Below are positions 29,143 to 38,750 of a stretch of 64,000 bases of DNA, piece after piece; position 1 is the first letter of the stretch; each line of letters starts with the position of its first letter. The stretch comes from Nitrosomonas sp. (GTDB lineage Bacteria > Pseudomonadota > Gammaproteobacteria > Burkholderiales > Nitrosomonadaceae). Under the pieces are notes generated by a model. That model ran no database searches, was not told the DNA's origin, and was given only the letters and a program-made list of their open reading frames with translations. The stretch lies in contig JADJLM010000001.1 in the NCBI GenBank assembly GCA_016710135.1, positions 806,001 to 870,000 of the forward strand. Reading direction: 5' to 3'. Made by a program: the position numbers and the translations under genes.

Positions 29143-29228
29143 ATGGTTTTCTCCTTCTCTTCGGGTTGAGAAACGATCTCACTATTGATTTATTATTAAC
29201 TATTCTGTGCTTTTAAAGATTTAAGCAT

Positions 29229-29465
29229 TTAACTTTGTTGAATCAGTTGTATAAGCGGTTTTAAGCTTTTATCAACCGTTCCAGGTTTTGAGCAGATTGT
29301 AGCTAATAGATCTTTATCTGAGAGTGACAACAGTGATTCAAATTGGCTTATTTGTTGCTCATTCAATTGGGATCCGTATTTGTCCATAAATCGTTGTAAG
29401 AGTAAATCAAGCTCGAGCAAACCTCTTCGGCAGCGCCAGCGTATCCGCTCGATGCGCTTAGTCAT
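29229..29465 (-). CDS. sdhE: Succinate dehydrogenase assembly factor SdhE
   Basis: A 78-residue all-helical protein that promotes FAD attachment to SdhA. The defining RGxxE-type motif is present as RRGLLELD near residues 13-20, followed by LLQRFMDKYG. It overlaps the sdhB stop codon by four bases (ATGA type), indicating translational coupling. It is 86 bp upstream of gltA. Its client sdhA is not in this window. Confidence 0.93.
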   Translation of the reverse strand: MTKRIERIRWRCRRGLLELDLLLQRFMDKYGSQLNEQQISQFESLLSLSDKDLLATICSKPGTVDKSLKPLIQLIQQS

Positions 29466-30160
29466 ACTACTTTATTGAGCATCATGCTTTTAATTTTTCC
29501 TATCGCATTGGTTGGATTGAGTCCTTTTGGACAGACATCAACACAATTCATAATGGAATGACAACGAAACAAACGGTATGGGTCTTCAAGATAATCAAGT
29601 CGTTCAGCAGTTCCTTGATCTCGACTATCAGCAAGAAAGCGATAAGCTTGTAGGAGACCAGCAGGCCCTACAAATTTGTCGGGGTTCCACCAAAAAGAAG
29701 GGCATGAAGTTGAGCAACAGGCACATAAAATACATTCATAAACACCATCCAATTCTGCTCTTTCACTTGGTGATTGTAGCCGTTCAGTTTCTGGAGGAGG
29801 TTCATGGTTAATGAGATAAGGTTTTATCGAATGATACTGTTTAAAGAACTGAGACATATCGACGATCAGGTCACGAATAATCGGCAGACCCGGTAATGGG
29901 TGAATCTCGATCGGTTCTTTGAGGGTGGCTATGGGCGTGATACAGGCAAGTCCATTGCGACCATTGATATTCATTGCATCTGAACCACATACACCTTCCC
30001 GACAGGATCGACGCAAACTCAGGCTATCATCAATGGATTTGATACGAATTAACGCATCTAAAAGCATTTTATCTGTGGGTTCAAGTTCAATTTCATATTC
30101 CTGCATATAAGGTTTTTCATCTTTATCAGGATTAAAACGACTAATTAAGAATCGCATCAT
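29462..30160 (-). CDS. sdhB: Succinate dehydrogenase iron-sulfur subunit
   Basis: Iron-sulfur subunit of complex II, 232 residues. The 2Fe-2S ligands are in SCREGVCGSDAM and NGLAC. The 4Fe-4S and 3Fe-4S ligands lie in CILCACCSTSCP and CHSIMNCVDVCPKGLNP. AAGGTGG gives a good ribosome site before the double ATG. Normally sdhC, sdhD and sdhA precede sdhB; here the upstream 113 bp hold no gene and the next gene is thrC. SdhA, C and D must be encoded elsewhere. Confidence 0.96.
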   Translation of the reverse strand: MMRFLISRFNPDKDEKPYMQEYEIELEPTDKMLLDALIRIKSIDDSLSLRRSCREGVCGSDAMNINGRNGLACITPIATLKEPIEIHPLPGLPIIRDLIVDMSQFFKQYHSIKPYLINHEPPPETERLQSPSERAELDGVYECILCACCSTSCPSFWWNPDKFVGPAGLLQAYRFLADSRDQGTAERLDYLEDPYRLFRCHSIMNCVDVCPKGLNPTNAIGKIKSMMLNKVV

Positions 30161-30273
30161 TGACCACCTTTATGAGCTAAAACATTAAACTAATTAATCA
30201 GCATATCAGATTATGATAAATTTAAAATGAAAGAAAGTGACAATATCGATCTTATGGAATGAATTTGACCATT

Positions 30274-31689
30274 TTATTGTGACCTTACTTTACTTAAAAT
30301 AAATTGCTTAACTTCATTAACATCTTTATCCATTACGATGAATCGCTGCGGAAGCTTTTCAAGATCTTCAAAACCAGGTGCTGGTTCAGGTTCTTTTCCG
30401 ATGGCTTCTTGAATACTATCTGAGAATTTAACAGGCAAAGCAGTTTCTAAACATATCAGCGGTATATCTGATTCGCGATTTTCTAACCCAACTTTGATAC
30501 CATCTGCAGTATGGGTATCAACTAATACGCCATAAGTTTTATAAATGGTTCGAATAGTCTCGATTCGATTAGTATGATGGCTGGATCCTGAAAGAAATCC
30601 TAAATCTTTTGCTTTGACCCATATGGCAGTTCCAAATAAATCAAAACCATTTCCATTTTCAACGGATTGCCATAATTCTTTGATTCTGGCTGAATCGCGC
30701 TCGGCCAGATCAAACACATAGCGCTCAAAATTTGATGCCTTGGATATATCCATGGAAGGGCTGCTAGTATGTTGTGTTTCTGACGTGGTTCGAGGACGAT
30801 AAAGCCCAGTTCGAAAAAATTCATCTAACACATCGTTTTCATTCGTTGCAAGAATCAAATGTTTGATGGGTAGCCCCATCATTCGCGCTGCATGTCCTGC
30901 AAAAATATTTCCAAAATTACCGGATGGTACTGCAAATGATACCAATTCATCGTTTGATTGCGTAACAGCAAAATACCCTTTGAAGTAATAGACAATTTGA
31001 GCTGCGATTCTTGCCCAGTTGATTGAGTTTACGGTACCGATGTGATGATCTTTCTTGAAAAGGTGATCATTGCTTGCTGCTTTCACAATATCTTGGCAAT
31101 CATCGAAGTTTCCCCGAATTGCAATGTTATAGATGTTTTCATCTTGTAAGGAAAACATCTGGGCAGTTTGGAAGCGACTCATCTTGCCATAAGGGGAAAG
31201 CATGAATACCCGTATTCTATGCTTCCCACGCATTGCATATTCTGCGCTTGAACCAGTATCTCCTGAGGTTGCTCCTAAAATATTGAGTTCACTGCCTGTT
31301 TTTGCAAGAGTATATTCAAATAAGTTTCCTAAGAATTGCATCGCAATATCTTTGAAGGCGAGGGTTGGGCCGTTTGATAAGCATAGAATGTGGAATCCCG
31401 GTTCTAGTGTCTTAATGGGTGTAATATCTGTGCTACCGAATAGTTTGGTAGTATAGGTTCGAGTGATGATGTCTCGGAGATTGGCGGTTGGAATATCATC
31501 CATGAAGCGAGACAGAATTTCAAAAGCTAGCTCTGGATAGCTTAAATAGCGCCACGATTCCAGCTCTGCTGTGTCAATCTGAGGATAGGATTCAGGTACA
31601 GCAAGACCTCCATCATGAGCAAGCCCACTCAACAGAATTTCACTAAAATTTTGAGGTGATATGCCGCCTCGGGTAGAGATATAACGCAT
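30274..31689 (-). CDS. thrC: Threonine synthase
   Basis: PLP enzyme converting O-phosphohomoserine to threonine; 471 residues of the long fungal/proteobacterial type. It begins MRYISTRGGISPQNFSEILL. The PLP-binding Lys is in TLAFKDIAMQ and the phosphate loop in LGATSGDTGSSAEYA. NSINWARIAAQ is family-typical. It lies 61 bp downstream of hom, same strand, forming an alaA-like/hom/thrC group. Confidence 0.96.
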   Translation of the reverse strand: MRYISTRGGISPQNFSEILLSGLAHDGGLAVPESYPQIDTAELESWRYLSYPELAFEILSRFMDDIPTANLRDIITRTYTTKLFGSTDITPIKTLEPGFHILCLSNGPTLAFKDIAMQFLGNLFEYTLAKTGSELNILGATSGDTGSSAEYAMRGKHRIRVFMLSPYGKMSRFQTAQMFSLQDENIYNIAIRGNFDDCQDIVKAASNDHLFKKDHHIGTVNSINWARIAAQIVYYFKGYFAVTQSNDELVSFAVPSGNFGNIFAGHAARMMGLPIKHLILATNENDVLDEFFRTGLYRPRTTSETQHTSSPSMDISKASNFERYVFDLAERDSARIKELWQSVENGNGFDLFGTAIWVKAKDLGFLSGSSHHTNRIETIRTIYKTYGVLVDTHTADGIKVGLENRESDIPLICLETALPVKFSDSIQEAIGKEPEPAPGFEDLEKLPQRFIVMDKDVNEVKQFILSKVRSQ

Positions 31690-31750
31690 AGTGTATGACC
31701 GATCTAGAAAAGAGGGATGGGAAAAGATGATGCTATTTCCCCAAGTTAAT

Positions 31751-33064
31751 TTATTTGTTTAATTCTTCTAAACGAATACGCACGACTTTATCTGTCATGC
31801 TAGGTAGTTTTTCAATCTTATCGATTGCTCTATTGATATTCTTTTCTTGAGTGGTATGAGTTAGCATAATGATGTTAACTCGATCTTCTTCCTCAGCATG
31901 TTCTTTTTGTATCATAGCACTAATCGAGATATCCGCATCGGCAAGGATACGGGTGATATCAGCTAGCACGCCAGGCTTATCAATGACTTGAAGTCTCAAA
32001 TAGTATGCAGTTTGTACATCTTCCATTGAGACAATGGGGGTATCAGAGAGTGAATCGGGAGGGAAAGCCAAATAGGGAACACGGTGCTTGGGATCTACCG
32101 TGAGTTGGCGAGCAACATCGACCAAATCAGCGATCACTGAACTGGCAGTGGGTTCTGCACCAGCGCCAGCACCATAATATAAAGTTGGGCCTACTGCATC
32201 TCCTTTAACCACAATGGCATTCATGACGCCTTCGACATTAGCAATCAAACGTTTGATAGGAATTAATGTAGGATGAACTCGTAATTCGATTCCTTTCTCT
32301 ACCCGCTTGGTAATGCCTAATAATTTGATTCGATAGCCTAATTCTTCAGCATTGCGGATATCTTCATTATTTAATTGGGAGATACCTTCAATATAAGCTT
32401 TTTCAAATCGAACAGGGATACCAAACGCAATAGCAGCCATAATGGTAATTTTATGGGCTGCATCGATTCCTTCAATATCATAAGTCGGATCTGCTTCTGC
32501 GTAACCGAGCCGCTGGGCGCTGGTCAGTGCAGTACTGAATGCTAATCCTTTCTCACGCATTTCAGAAAGAATATAATTGCTCGTCCCGTTGATAATACCT
32601 GCTATCCATTCGATTCGGTTAGCTGTGAGGCCTTCGCGCAGTGCTTTTATGATCGGAATTCCTCCAGCAACGGCGGCCTCAAAAGCAACAATCACACCTT
32701 TTTGCTGTGCTGCTGAAAAAATTTCACTACCGTGGTTAGCAAGTAAGGCTTTATTCGCAGTAACGACGTGCTTACCATTATTAATGGCTTGTAGGATGAG
32801 CTCCTTGGCGATAGTTTGACCGCCAATGAGTTCAATGACAATTTCGATATCAGGGTTAGCCACAATTTCATGAGCGTTTGCGGTAACTATTGTTTGGCTG
32901 CCCACGATATGGTGTGCCTTTTCGATATCTTTATCCGCAACCATTTGGATGATGATATTGCATCCTACACGGCGCGCGATTTCTTCTTGATTTCGTTTTA
33001 GAACGGTAAAGGTGCCACCACCCACAGTTCCAATTCCGAGTAACCCAACATTAATAGATTTCAT
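31751..33064 (-). CDS. hom: Homoserine dehydrogenase
   Basis: NAD(P)-dependent homoserine dehydrogenase of 437 residues. The Rossmann motif GLLGIGTVGGGTF is at the N-terminus and VTANKALLANHG and GYAEADPTYDIEGIDAAHK in the catalytic domain. A C-terminal ACT domain (about residues 355-430, LQVIDKPGVLADITRIL) makes it a candidate for feedback control by threonine. It is placed between an aminotransferase and thrC, as is common in Betaproteobacteria. Confidence 0.96.
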   Translation of the reverse strand: MKSINVGLLGIGTVGGGTFTVLKRNQEEIARRVGCNIIIQMVADKDIEKAHHIVGSQTIVTANAHEIVANPDIEIVIELIGGQTIAKELILQAINNGKHVVTANKALLANHGSEIFSAAQQKGVIVAFEAAVAGGIPIIKALREGLTANRIEWIAGIINGTSNYILSEMREKGLAFSTALTSAQRLGYAEADPTYDIEGIDAAHKITIMAAIAFGIPVRFEKAYIEGISQLNNEDIRNAEELGYRIKLLGITKRVEKGIELRVHPTLIPIKRLIANVEGVMNAIVVKGDAVGPTLYYGAGAGAEPTASSVIADLVDVARQLTVDPKHRVPYLAFPPDSLSDTPIVSMEDVQTAYYLRLQVIDKPGVLADITRILADADISISAMIQKEHAEEEDRVNIIMLTHTTQEKNINRAIDKIEKLPSMTDKVVRIRLEELNK

Positions 33065-33160
33065 CTTATATCTTTAAGTAAATAGCTAGCGTTTAATGCT
33101 TTGTATTTTAATTCAATGCATCAAGGATACGCTAATTTATTGAATCGATAGGTGGTTAAA

Positions 33161-34387
33161 TTAAGTTTTGACCCGTTTTCGATAACGATCGAGAAAGCGA
33201 GCTATCCGTGAAATGGCTTCACTTAAATCGTCACTATTCGGTAAAAATACGACTCTAAAGTGATCCGGTTGTGGCCAGTTAAACCCTGTTCCTTGTACAA
33301 CTAACACTTTTTCTTCTAGCAATAATTCAAGGACAAAGCGCTCGTCATCTTGAATTGGATAAATTTTAGGGTCAAGATAAGGAAATAGATACAATGCAGA
33401 TTGTGGCTTGTAACAGCTTACGCCCGGAATATCGGTTAGCATTTGCCAGGCGAGATCTCGCTGTCGTTTAAGTCTACCGGTTGGCATCGTCAGATCATGG
33501 ATACTTTGATATCCACCTAATGCAGTTTGGATTCCGAATTGAGCAGGAACATTTGCGCATAATCGCATTGAAGCCAACATATTTAAGCCGGCGATATAAT
33601 CTTGCGCATCTTGTTTATTACCTGAAACAACAGCCCAACCAGAGCGAAAGCCTGCAGCTCGATAATTTTTTGAAAGACCATTGAACGTAATAAATAAAAC
33701 ATCATCGGCAAGCGATGCGATTGAAGTGTGCGTAGCTTGCTCATAGAGTATCTTGTCATAAATTTCATCAGCGTAAACAATTAAATGGTTTTGTCGAGCA
33801 ATTTCGATGATTTCCAATAACAGTTCTCTGGAGTAGAGTGAGCCTGTGGGATTGTTGGGGTTGATAATCACGATAGCGCGCGTCTTGTCGGAAATTTTGG
33901 CACGGATATCATTTAAATCAGGAAACCAATCTGACTGTTCATCGCAGATATAATGGCGAGCAGTTCCTCCTGCAAGTGAAACAGCAGCGGTCCATAACGG
34001 GTAATCTGGGGTAGGTATTAGAACTTCATCATTATTTTCTAATAAAGCTTGCATGGTTAGCATGATGAGTTCCGAAACACCATTACCTACATAAATATCT
34101 TCCATTTGCACGTTAGCAATATGCTTTTCCTGCGTGTAATGCATGATTGCTTTTCGTGCTGCGAATAAGCCTTTTGAGTCACAATACCCAGATGCGACTG
34201 AAAGATTACGGATGACATCTTGTAAGATTTCTTCAGGTGCTTCGAACCCAAAGGAAGCTGGATTGCCGATATTCAGCTTAATGATGTGACATCCTTCTTC
34301 CTCCATTTGTTTTGCGCGATCCAGTACAGGACCTCGAATGTCATAACATACATTTTCAAGCTTGCTGGATTTTTTGATCGGCTGCAT
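33161..34387 (-). CDS. alaA: AlaA-type pyridoxal-phosphate aminotransferase
   Basis: Class I aminotransferase of 408 residues, closest in pattern to the glutamate-pyruvate transaminase AlaA (YfbQ). It has LNIGNPASFGFEAPEEI, VGNGVSELI, INPNNPTGSLYS and YADEIYDKILYE, and the PLP Lys in LSKNYRAAGFRSGW near residue 240. The same motif set occurs in related aspartate aminotransferases, so the exact substrate is not certain. It stands 96 bp upstream of hom, likely co-transcribed. Confidence 0.88.
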   Translation of the reverse strand: MQPIKKSSKLENVCYDIRGPVLDRAKQMEEEGCHIIKLNIGNPASFGFEAPEEILQDVIRNLSVASGYCDSKGLFAARKAIMHYTQEKHIANVQMEDIYVGNGVSELIMLTMQALLENNDEVLIPTPDYPLWTAAVSLAGGTARHYICDEQSDWFPDLNDIRAKISDKTRAIVIINPNNPTGSLYSRELLLEIIEIARQNHLIVYADEIYDKILYEQATHTSIASLADDVLFITFNGLSKNYRAAGFRSGWAVVSGNKQDAQDYIAGLNMLASMRLCANVPAQFGIQTALGGYQSIHDLTMPTGRLKRQRDLAWQMLTDIPGVSCYKPQSALYLFPYLDPKIYPIQDDERFVLELLLEEKVLVVQGTGFNWPQPDHFRVVFLPNSDDLSEAISRIARFLDRYRKRVKT

Positions 34388-34561
34388 GGTAGTTAAGTAG
34401 TAAATGGAGATACGGTATCGTTAGTTGTGAACGGGCTGGATTAATACAAACATCGGTGCTATGTTACCCGACACAGCTATTCTATTGCAAAATATGTATT
34501 CGATTGAATTGTGGCTAAATTAAATAATGATTATGCTTTATAAGCAAGAAGGAGCGCGTTA

Positions 34562-34930
34562 ATGAAGCTTCACCTTTCCAATGTTGAAGGAATAAACACA
34601 TTCTCAGGTTATGGAGTTGGTTACGTTGTTATCAATCAGATACGTTATGATCGAAATTTAGTTGTGTTTCCAGATCGTATCATTGAGAATTGGTGCATAC
34701 AAAATCCTGGGCGATTCGTTATTAACGATTTTGATGAAATTCTTACGTATCAGCCCGAGATAATATTGCTGGGCACAGGTGGAACGCTGCGGTTTCCTGA
34801 TCCTCAATTAATCCGATCGATGCTTAATTCAAGAATTGGATTGGAGGTAATGGACACATTTTCTGCTTGCCGCACTTACAATATTTTGTCAACAGAGGGT
34901 CGCAGAGTGGCTGCGGCGCTTTTAGTTTAG
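34562..34930 (+). CDS. Mth938-like domain protein (DUF498)
   Basis: A 122-residue cytoplasmic protein of the Mth938/DUF498 family. Visible features are INTFSGYGVGYVVINQIRY, a central LLGTGGTLRFP, and a C-terminal MDTFSACRTYNILSTEGR typical of the family. GAAGGAGCG precedes the ATG. The biochemical role is unknown in bacteria. It is divergent from the aminotransferase gene and 61 bp ahead of a small membrane protein on the same strand. Confidence 0.88.
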   Translation: MKLHLSNVEGINTFSGYGVGYVVINQIRYDRNLVVFPDRIIENWCIQNPGRFVINDFDEILTYQPEIILLGTGGTLRFPDPQLIRSMLNSRIGLEVMDTFSACRTYNILSTEGRRVAAALLV

Positions 34931-34949
34931 CAGCCTTAGTAAATTTCAG

Positions 34950-34963
34950 TTCTCAGCTGAGAA
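34950..34963. other. Perfect 14-bp palindrome
   Basis: TTCTCAGCTGAGAA lies between the Mth938-like gene and the small membrane protein. It could be a small operator or simply chance. There is no T-run. Confidence 0.3.
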
Positions 34964-34991
34964 TTAGCGCAAATAATAAGGGATACCGTCA

Positions 34992-35276
34992 ATGGGAGCA
35001 CTAGTTTTTTATACTTTTATTTTTTTTATTGGCTATCTTGTCGTTCACGGCTTTAATTTACTAGCTGGCCGCAGGTTGCTAAATAGGAGAATTGCTGCGC
35101 TAGTTATCGTTTGTTTGGTTGCGCTAATGCATGGATATAAAATTATGACGAGCCCAGTGCCATCTCAACAGGATATAGATGCTTCTCAAGCGCTTGGTTA
35201 CTATGTTATGTTTCCAATTCTAATCATTGTAACTGCCTGTGTGTTTTTTGGATTGCAGGATAAAGAAGATAAATGA
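34992..35276 (+). CDS. Small three-helix membrane protein, unknown function
   Basis: A 94-residue protein with three hydrophobic segments (about residues 3-25, 33-51 and 68-86), a basic cytoplasmic-looking loop AGRRLLNRR and an acidic-basic tail QDKEDK. I do not recognise the family. It lies downstream of the Mth938-like gene and could share its transcript. The following 188 bp to hisC are AT-rich with no gene. Confidence 0.6.
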   Translation: MGALVFYTFIFFIGYLVVHGFNLLAGRRLLNRRIAALVIVCLVALMHGYKIMTSPVPSQQDIDASQALGYYVMFPILIIVTACVFFGLQDKEDK

Positions 35277-35464
35277 ATACCAGGGTTACTTAGATTTTAT
35301 ATTTCAATTTAGCCACTTATTTAGATAACCAGTGAGATTATATCTATCGTAATCGCTGCTATTTGTTTTCTATGATAACCATAATGACTTGGTTGATCTT
35401 TCTAATCTAGAACCTATATTTGTATTTTTTGATAATCGTTAACGCTATTTCCTTTACTTGATAC

Positions 35465-36547
35465 ATGTCTATTTTGCTCAAAAATGTTATACGGCCAGAA
35501 ATTTTTGAACTTTCTGCGTATCATGTGCCACCTGCTAAAGGCATGATCAAATTAGACGCGATGGAAAATCCTTATCCATTGTCATTAACGCTCAGAGAAG
35601 AAATTGCTCAATTAGCAGAAAATGCAACCATCAATCGATACCCAGACCCAACAGCGAGCGTATTAAAGAATATCTTAAGAAAAACATTATCGGTGCCTGA
35701 TGATATGTCGATCCTCCTGGGCAATGGATCCGATGAAATTATTCAGATGATTGCGTTGGCAGCCGCCAAACCTGGCGCAGTATTATTAGGGCTTGATCCA
35801 GGGTTCGCAATGTTTCGTATCATTGCAACTTTTTCAGGGATGAGCTATGTAGGAGTTCCGTTAAATGAGGATTTTTCATTAAATCTTGAAGCGACGCTTA
35901 CAGCGATTAATCGCTACCAACCATCAATTATTTTCCTTGCTTATCCAAACAACCCAACAGGTAATCTATTTGATATGCAATCGATTCATCAAATTATTCA
36001 GGAAGCGCCTGGTATCGTGATTATCGATGAAGCCTATCATGCCTTTGCTGGCGTCAGTTTTATGGATCAGCTAGCGCAGTTTCCTAATTTACTGTTGATG
36101 CGGACCTTATCAAAACTCGGGCTTGCAGGATTAAGATTAGGGTTGTTGATTGGGAGATCTGAATGGCTTGAGCAGTTTGAGAAACTGCGCTTACCTTATA
36201 ATATTGGTGTCATGACGCAATTAATTGCTGAAAAGGTATTACAACATTATGATGACTTATTAAAACAAACAACAGTCATCAAGACAGAGAGAAGTAAGCT
36301 ATTATCAGAACTTAGTGATTTAAGTGGAATAACGACTTTTCCGTCAGAAGCTAATTTTATTTTATTTCGTACCAAGCGAGCGAGTGAAGTCTATACGGAA
36401 CTCAAGCAGAAAGGTGTTCTCATTAAAAATTTGGATGGTACCAATCCTTTATTAAAAGACTGCTTGCGCGTTACCGTGGGTACGCCCCATGAGAATGCTC
36501 AATTCTATTATGCTCTTTCACAAATACTTGAAAATAAGAACTTTTAA
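35465..36547 (+). CDS. hisC: Histidinol-phosphate aminotransferase
   Basis: PLP enzyme of histidine synthesis (imidazole-acetol phosphate to histidinol phosphate); 360 residues. KLDAMENPYPL, LGNGSDEIIQM, FLAYPNNPTGNLF and IIDEAYHAF precede the PLP Lys in RTLSKLGLAGLRLG (near residue 217). It is the first gene of a plus-strand run hisC-B-H-A-F-I-E that ends in HIT and tat genes. Intergenic gaps downstream are 34-86 bp. Confidence 0.95.
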   Translation: MSILLKNVIRPEIFELSAYHVPPAKGMIKLDAMENPYPLSLTLREEIAQLAENATINRYPDPTASVLKNILRKTLSVPDDMSILLGNGSDEIIQMIALAAAKPGAVLLGLDPGFAMFRIIATFSGMSYVGVPLNEDFSLNLEATLTAINRYQPSIIFLAYPNNPTGNLFDMQSIHQIIQEAPGIVIIDEAYHAFAGVSFMDQLAQFPNLLLMRTLSKLGLAGLRLGLLIGRSEWLEQFEKLRLPYNIGVMTQLIAEKVLQHYDDLLKQTTVIKTERSKLLSELSDLSGITTFPSEANFILFRTKRASEVYTELKQKGVLIKNLDGTNPLLKDCLRVTVGTPHENAQFYYALSQILENKNF

Positions 36548-36585
36548 ATTAGTAGTTATCGTAAAGCCTAATTAATCATATTTTT

Positions 36586-37173
36586 ATGCGCCAGGTTAAA
36601 GTTACTCGAAATACATTGGAAACGCAGATAAGCGTAGAGGTTAATTTAGATGGATGTGGTCATTCAAAACTGAATACTGGTATACCATTTTTAGATCATA
36701 TGCTGGATCAGATTGCACGGCATGGGATGATTGATATTACTGTGGACGCAAAAGGAGATTTGCATATCGATGCACATCACACGGTTGAAGATATTGGAAT
36801 CACGCTTGGTCAAGCGTTAGCAAAAGCTTGGGGTGAAAAAAAAGGTGTGCGTCGTTACGGCCATTCCTATATTCCACTGGATGAAGCGCTCTCCAGAGTT
36901 GTTTTAGATTTATCAGGTCGGCCCGGCCTCAGCTATCGTATCGTGTTTGCTCGTGCTCGCATCGGTGAATTTGATGTTGATTTAATTCGCGAATTTTTTC
37001 AAGGATTAGTTAATCATGCTATGATTACACTCCATATTGATAATCTTTCTGGAGATAATGCGCACCATCAAGCTGAAACGGTTTTTAAGGCTTTTGGTAG
37101 AGCATTACGTATGGCGATTGAAACTGATTCCCGCGCAATTAATCTAATTCCGTCCACTAAAGGCTCATTGTAA
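36586..37173 (+). CDS. hisB: Imidazoleglycerol-phosphate dehydratase
   Basis: Manganese-dependent dehydratase, 195 residues. This is the stand-alone form without the phosphatase domain found in enterics. Metal-binding His motifs DAHHTVEDIGITLG and DNAHHQAETVFKAFGRAL are complete, as is DEALSRVVLDLSGRP. It sits between hisC and hisH. Confidence 0.97.
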   Translation: MRQVKVTRNTLETQISVEVNLDGCGHSKLNTGIPFLDHMLDQIARHGMIDITVDAKGDLHIDAHHTVEDIGITLGQALAKAWGEKKGVRRYGHSYIPLDEALSRVVLDLSGRPGLSYRIVFARARIGEFDVDLIREFFQGLVNHAMITLHIDNLSGDNAHHQAETVFKAFGRALRMAIETDSRAINLIPSTKGSL

Positions 37174-37207
37174 GCGCTACTCGTAACCGCGTTAATTTTA
37201 ATTAAGT

Positions 37208-37858
37208 ATGACAGCTATTGCGATTGTTGATTACGGAATGGGGAATTTACGTTCAGTATCGAAGGCGCTTGAACGAGTCGCCCCCTATGCCACAGTTCAA
37301 GTTACCAGTGACCCGGAGACTGTAGACAAAGCCTCGCATATCGTTGTTCCCGGTCAAGGAGCAATGCCGCATTGCATGCAAGAGTTGGATAAATTTGGTT
37401 TGAAAGAGGTTGTTATTGATGCCGCCAGGAATAAGCCATTTCTAGGCATTTGTATTGGCCTGCAAATGCTATTTGATGAAAGTGAAGAAGGAAACGTAAA
37501 AGGTCTTGGCGTTCTCTCTGGGAAAGTTGTGCACTTTTCAACCAGCTGTGAAACTGATATTCAAGGTGGAAAGTTAAAAATACCGCATATGGGTTGGAAC
37601 CAGGTCTATCAAACGATGGATCACCCACTATGGGATGGAATTAAAAGCGATGCTCGCTTTTATTTTGTTCATAGCTACTATGTTAAATCAGAAGATCCAG
37701 ATCTATCTGCAGCCTACTCGCTTTATCCTACCCCATTTACATGTGCAATCGCTAAGGATAATATTTTTGCAGTACAATTCCATCCAGAGAAAAGTCAAAA
37801 TGCTGGGTTAACGTTATTAAGTAACTTTGCTAAATGGAAACCACATTCCAGTCATTAG
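37208..37858 (+). CDS. hisH: Imidazole glycerol phosphate synthase, glutaminase subunit
   Basis: Class I glutamine amidotransferase that feeds ammonia to HisF; 216 residues. It starts AIVDYGMGNLRSVSKAL. The nucleophile Cys is in LGICIGLQMLF and the His-Glu pair in AVQFHPEKSQ. VPGQGAMP is family-typical. All key residues are present. Confidence 0.97.
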   Translation: MTAIAIVDYGMGNLRSVSKALERVAPYATVQVTSDPETVDKASHIVVPGQGAMPHCMQELDKFGLKEVVIDAARNKPFLGICIGLQMLFDESEEGNVKGLGVLSGKVVHFSTSCETDIQGGKLKIPHMGWNQVYQTMDHPLWDGIKSDARFYFVHSYYVKSEDPDLSAAYSLYPTPFTCAIAKDNIFAVQFHPEKSQNAGLTLLSNFAKWKPHSSH

Positions 37859-37917
37859 TACAATTCAACTCATCGTTTCATTCAGTCTTTTTATTATCAA
37901 TTAATTTATCCTAACAT

Positions 37918-38664
37918 ATGTTGATTATTCCTGCGATAGACATGAAAGATGGTCAATGCGTGCGACTAAAACAGGGTGATATGGAAGCTGCCACCGTTTT
38001 TTCTAAAAACCCTGACGATATGGCACTGCAATGGTTAAATCAAGGTGCACGTCGTTTACATCTGGTTGATTTAAATGGGGCATTTGCTGGCAAACCAAAG
38101 AATGAATCCGTTATTCGCTCGATTGTTAAAGCGATAGATGGCAATATTCCAACCCAACTGGGTGGAGGAATACGTGATCTAGAAACGATAGAACGTTACC
38201 TCGATCAAGGAATTACTTATGTAATCATTGGAACTGCTGCAGTGAAAATTCCAGGTTTCTTGCATGATGCTTGTTACGCGTTTCCAGGCCAAATTATGGT
38301 TGGTCTTGATGCAAAAAATGGTAAAGTGGCTGTTGATGGTTGGTCGAAAGTAACCGGCCATGATGTTGTTGATTTGGCCAAAAAATTTGAAGACTATGGT
38401 GTAGAAGCTATTATTTATACCGATATCGGGCGCGATGGTATGCTGACCGGAATTAACATTGAAGCAACCGTTGCGTTAGCTCGGAAACTCACTGTTCCCG
38501 TAGTGGCAAGTGGTGGTATTTCTAATTTAGAAGATATCAGAGCGCTTTGTGAAATTGAAGCGGAAGGTGTGATGGGGGCAATTACCGGCAGGGCCTTGTA
38601 TGAGGGAGCATTAGATTTTAAACAAGCCCAAGACTTAGCTGATAAATTAAGTGTATTGGCCTAA
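37918..38664 (+). CDS. hisA: ProFAR isomerase HisA
   Basis: TIM-barrel isomerase of 248 residues. The N-terminal catalytic Asp is in PAIDMKDGQCVRLKQGD. LGGGIRDLETIERYL provides the phosphate loop and YTDIGRDGMLTGIN the second catalytic Asp. It precedes hisF, its paralogue, by 86 bp. Confidence 0.97.
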   Translation: MLIIPAIDMKDGQCVRLKQGDMEAATVFSKNPDDMALQWLNQGARRLHLVDLNGAFAGKPKNESVIRSIVKAIDGNIPTQLGGGIRDLETIERYLDQGITYVIIGTAAVKIPGFLHDACYAFPGQIMVGLDAKNGKVAVDGWSKVTGHDVVDLAKKFEDYGVEAIIYTDIGRDGMLTGINIEATVALARKLTVPVVASGGISNLEDIRALCEIEAEGVMGAITGRALYEGALDFKQAQDLADKLSVLA

Positions 38665-38750
38665 TTTACTTACACGACCTTTGATCTAGTTATTACTTCA
38701 TTATTTACTTTTCTTTCTATAATATTTTTCTTTACTAAGGTTTTTGGGCA

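Noticed and set aside
34950..34963. 14-bp palindrome as a definite operator
   Set aside because: A single short copy without a partner or conservation data; kept only as a low-confidence feature.
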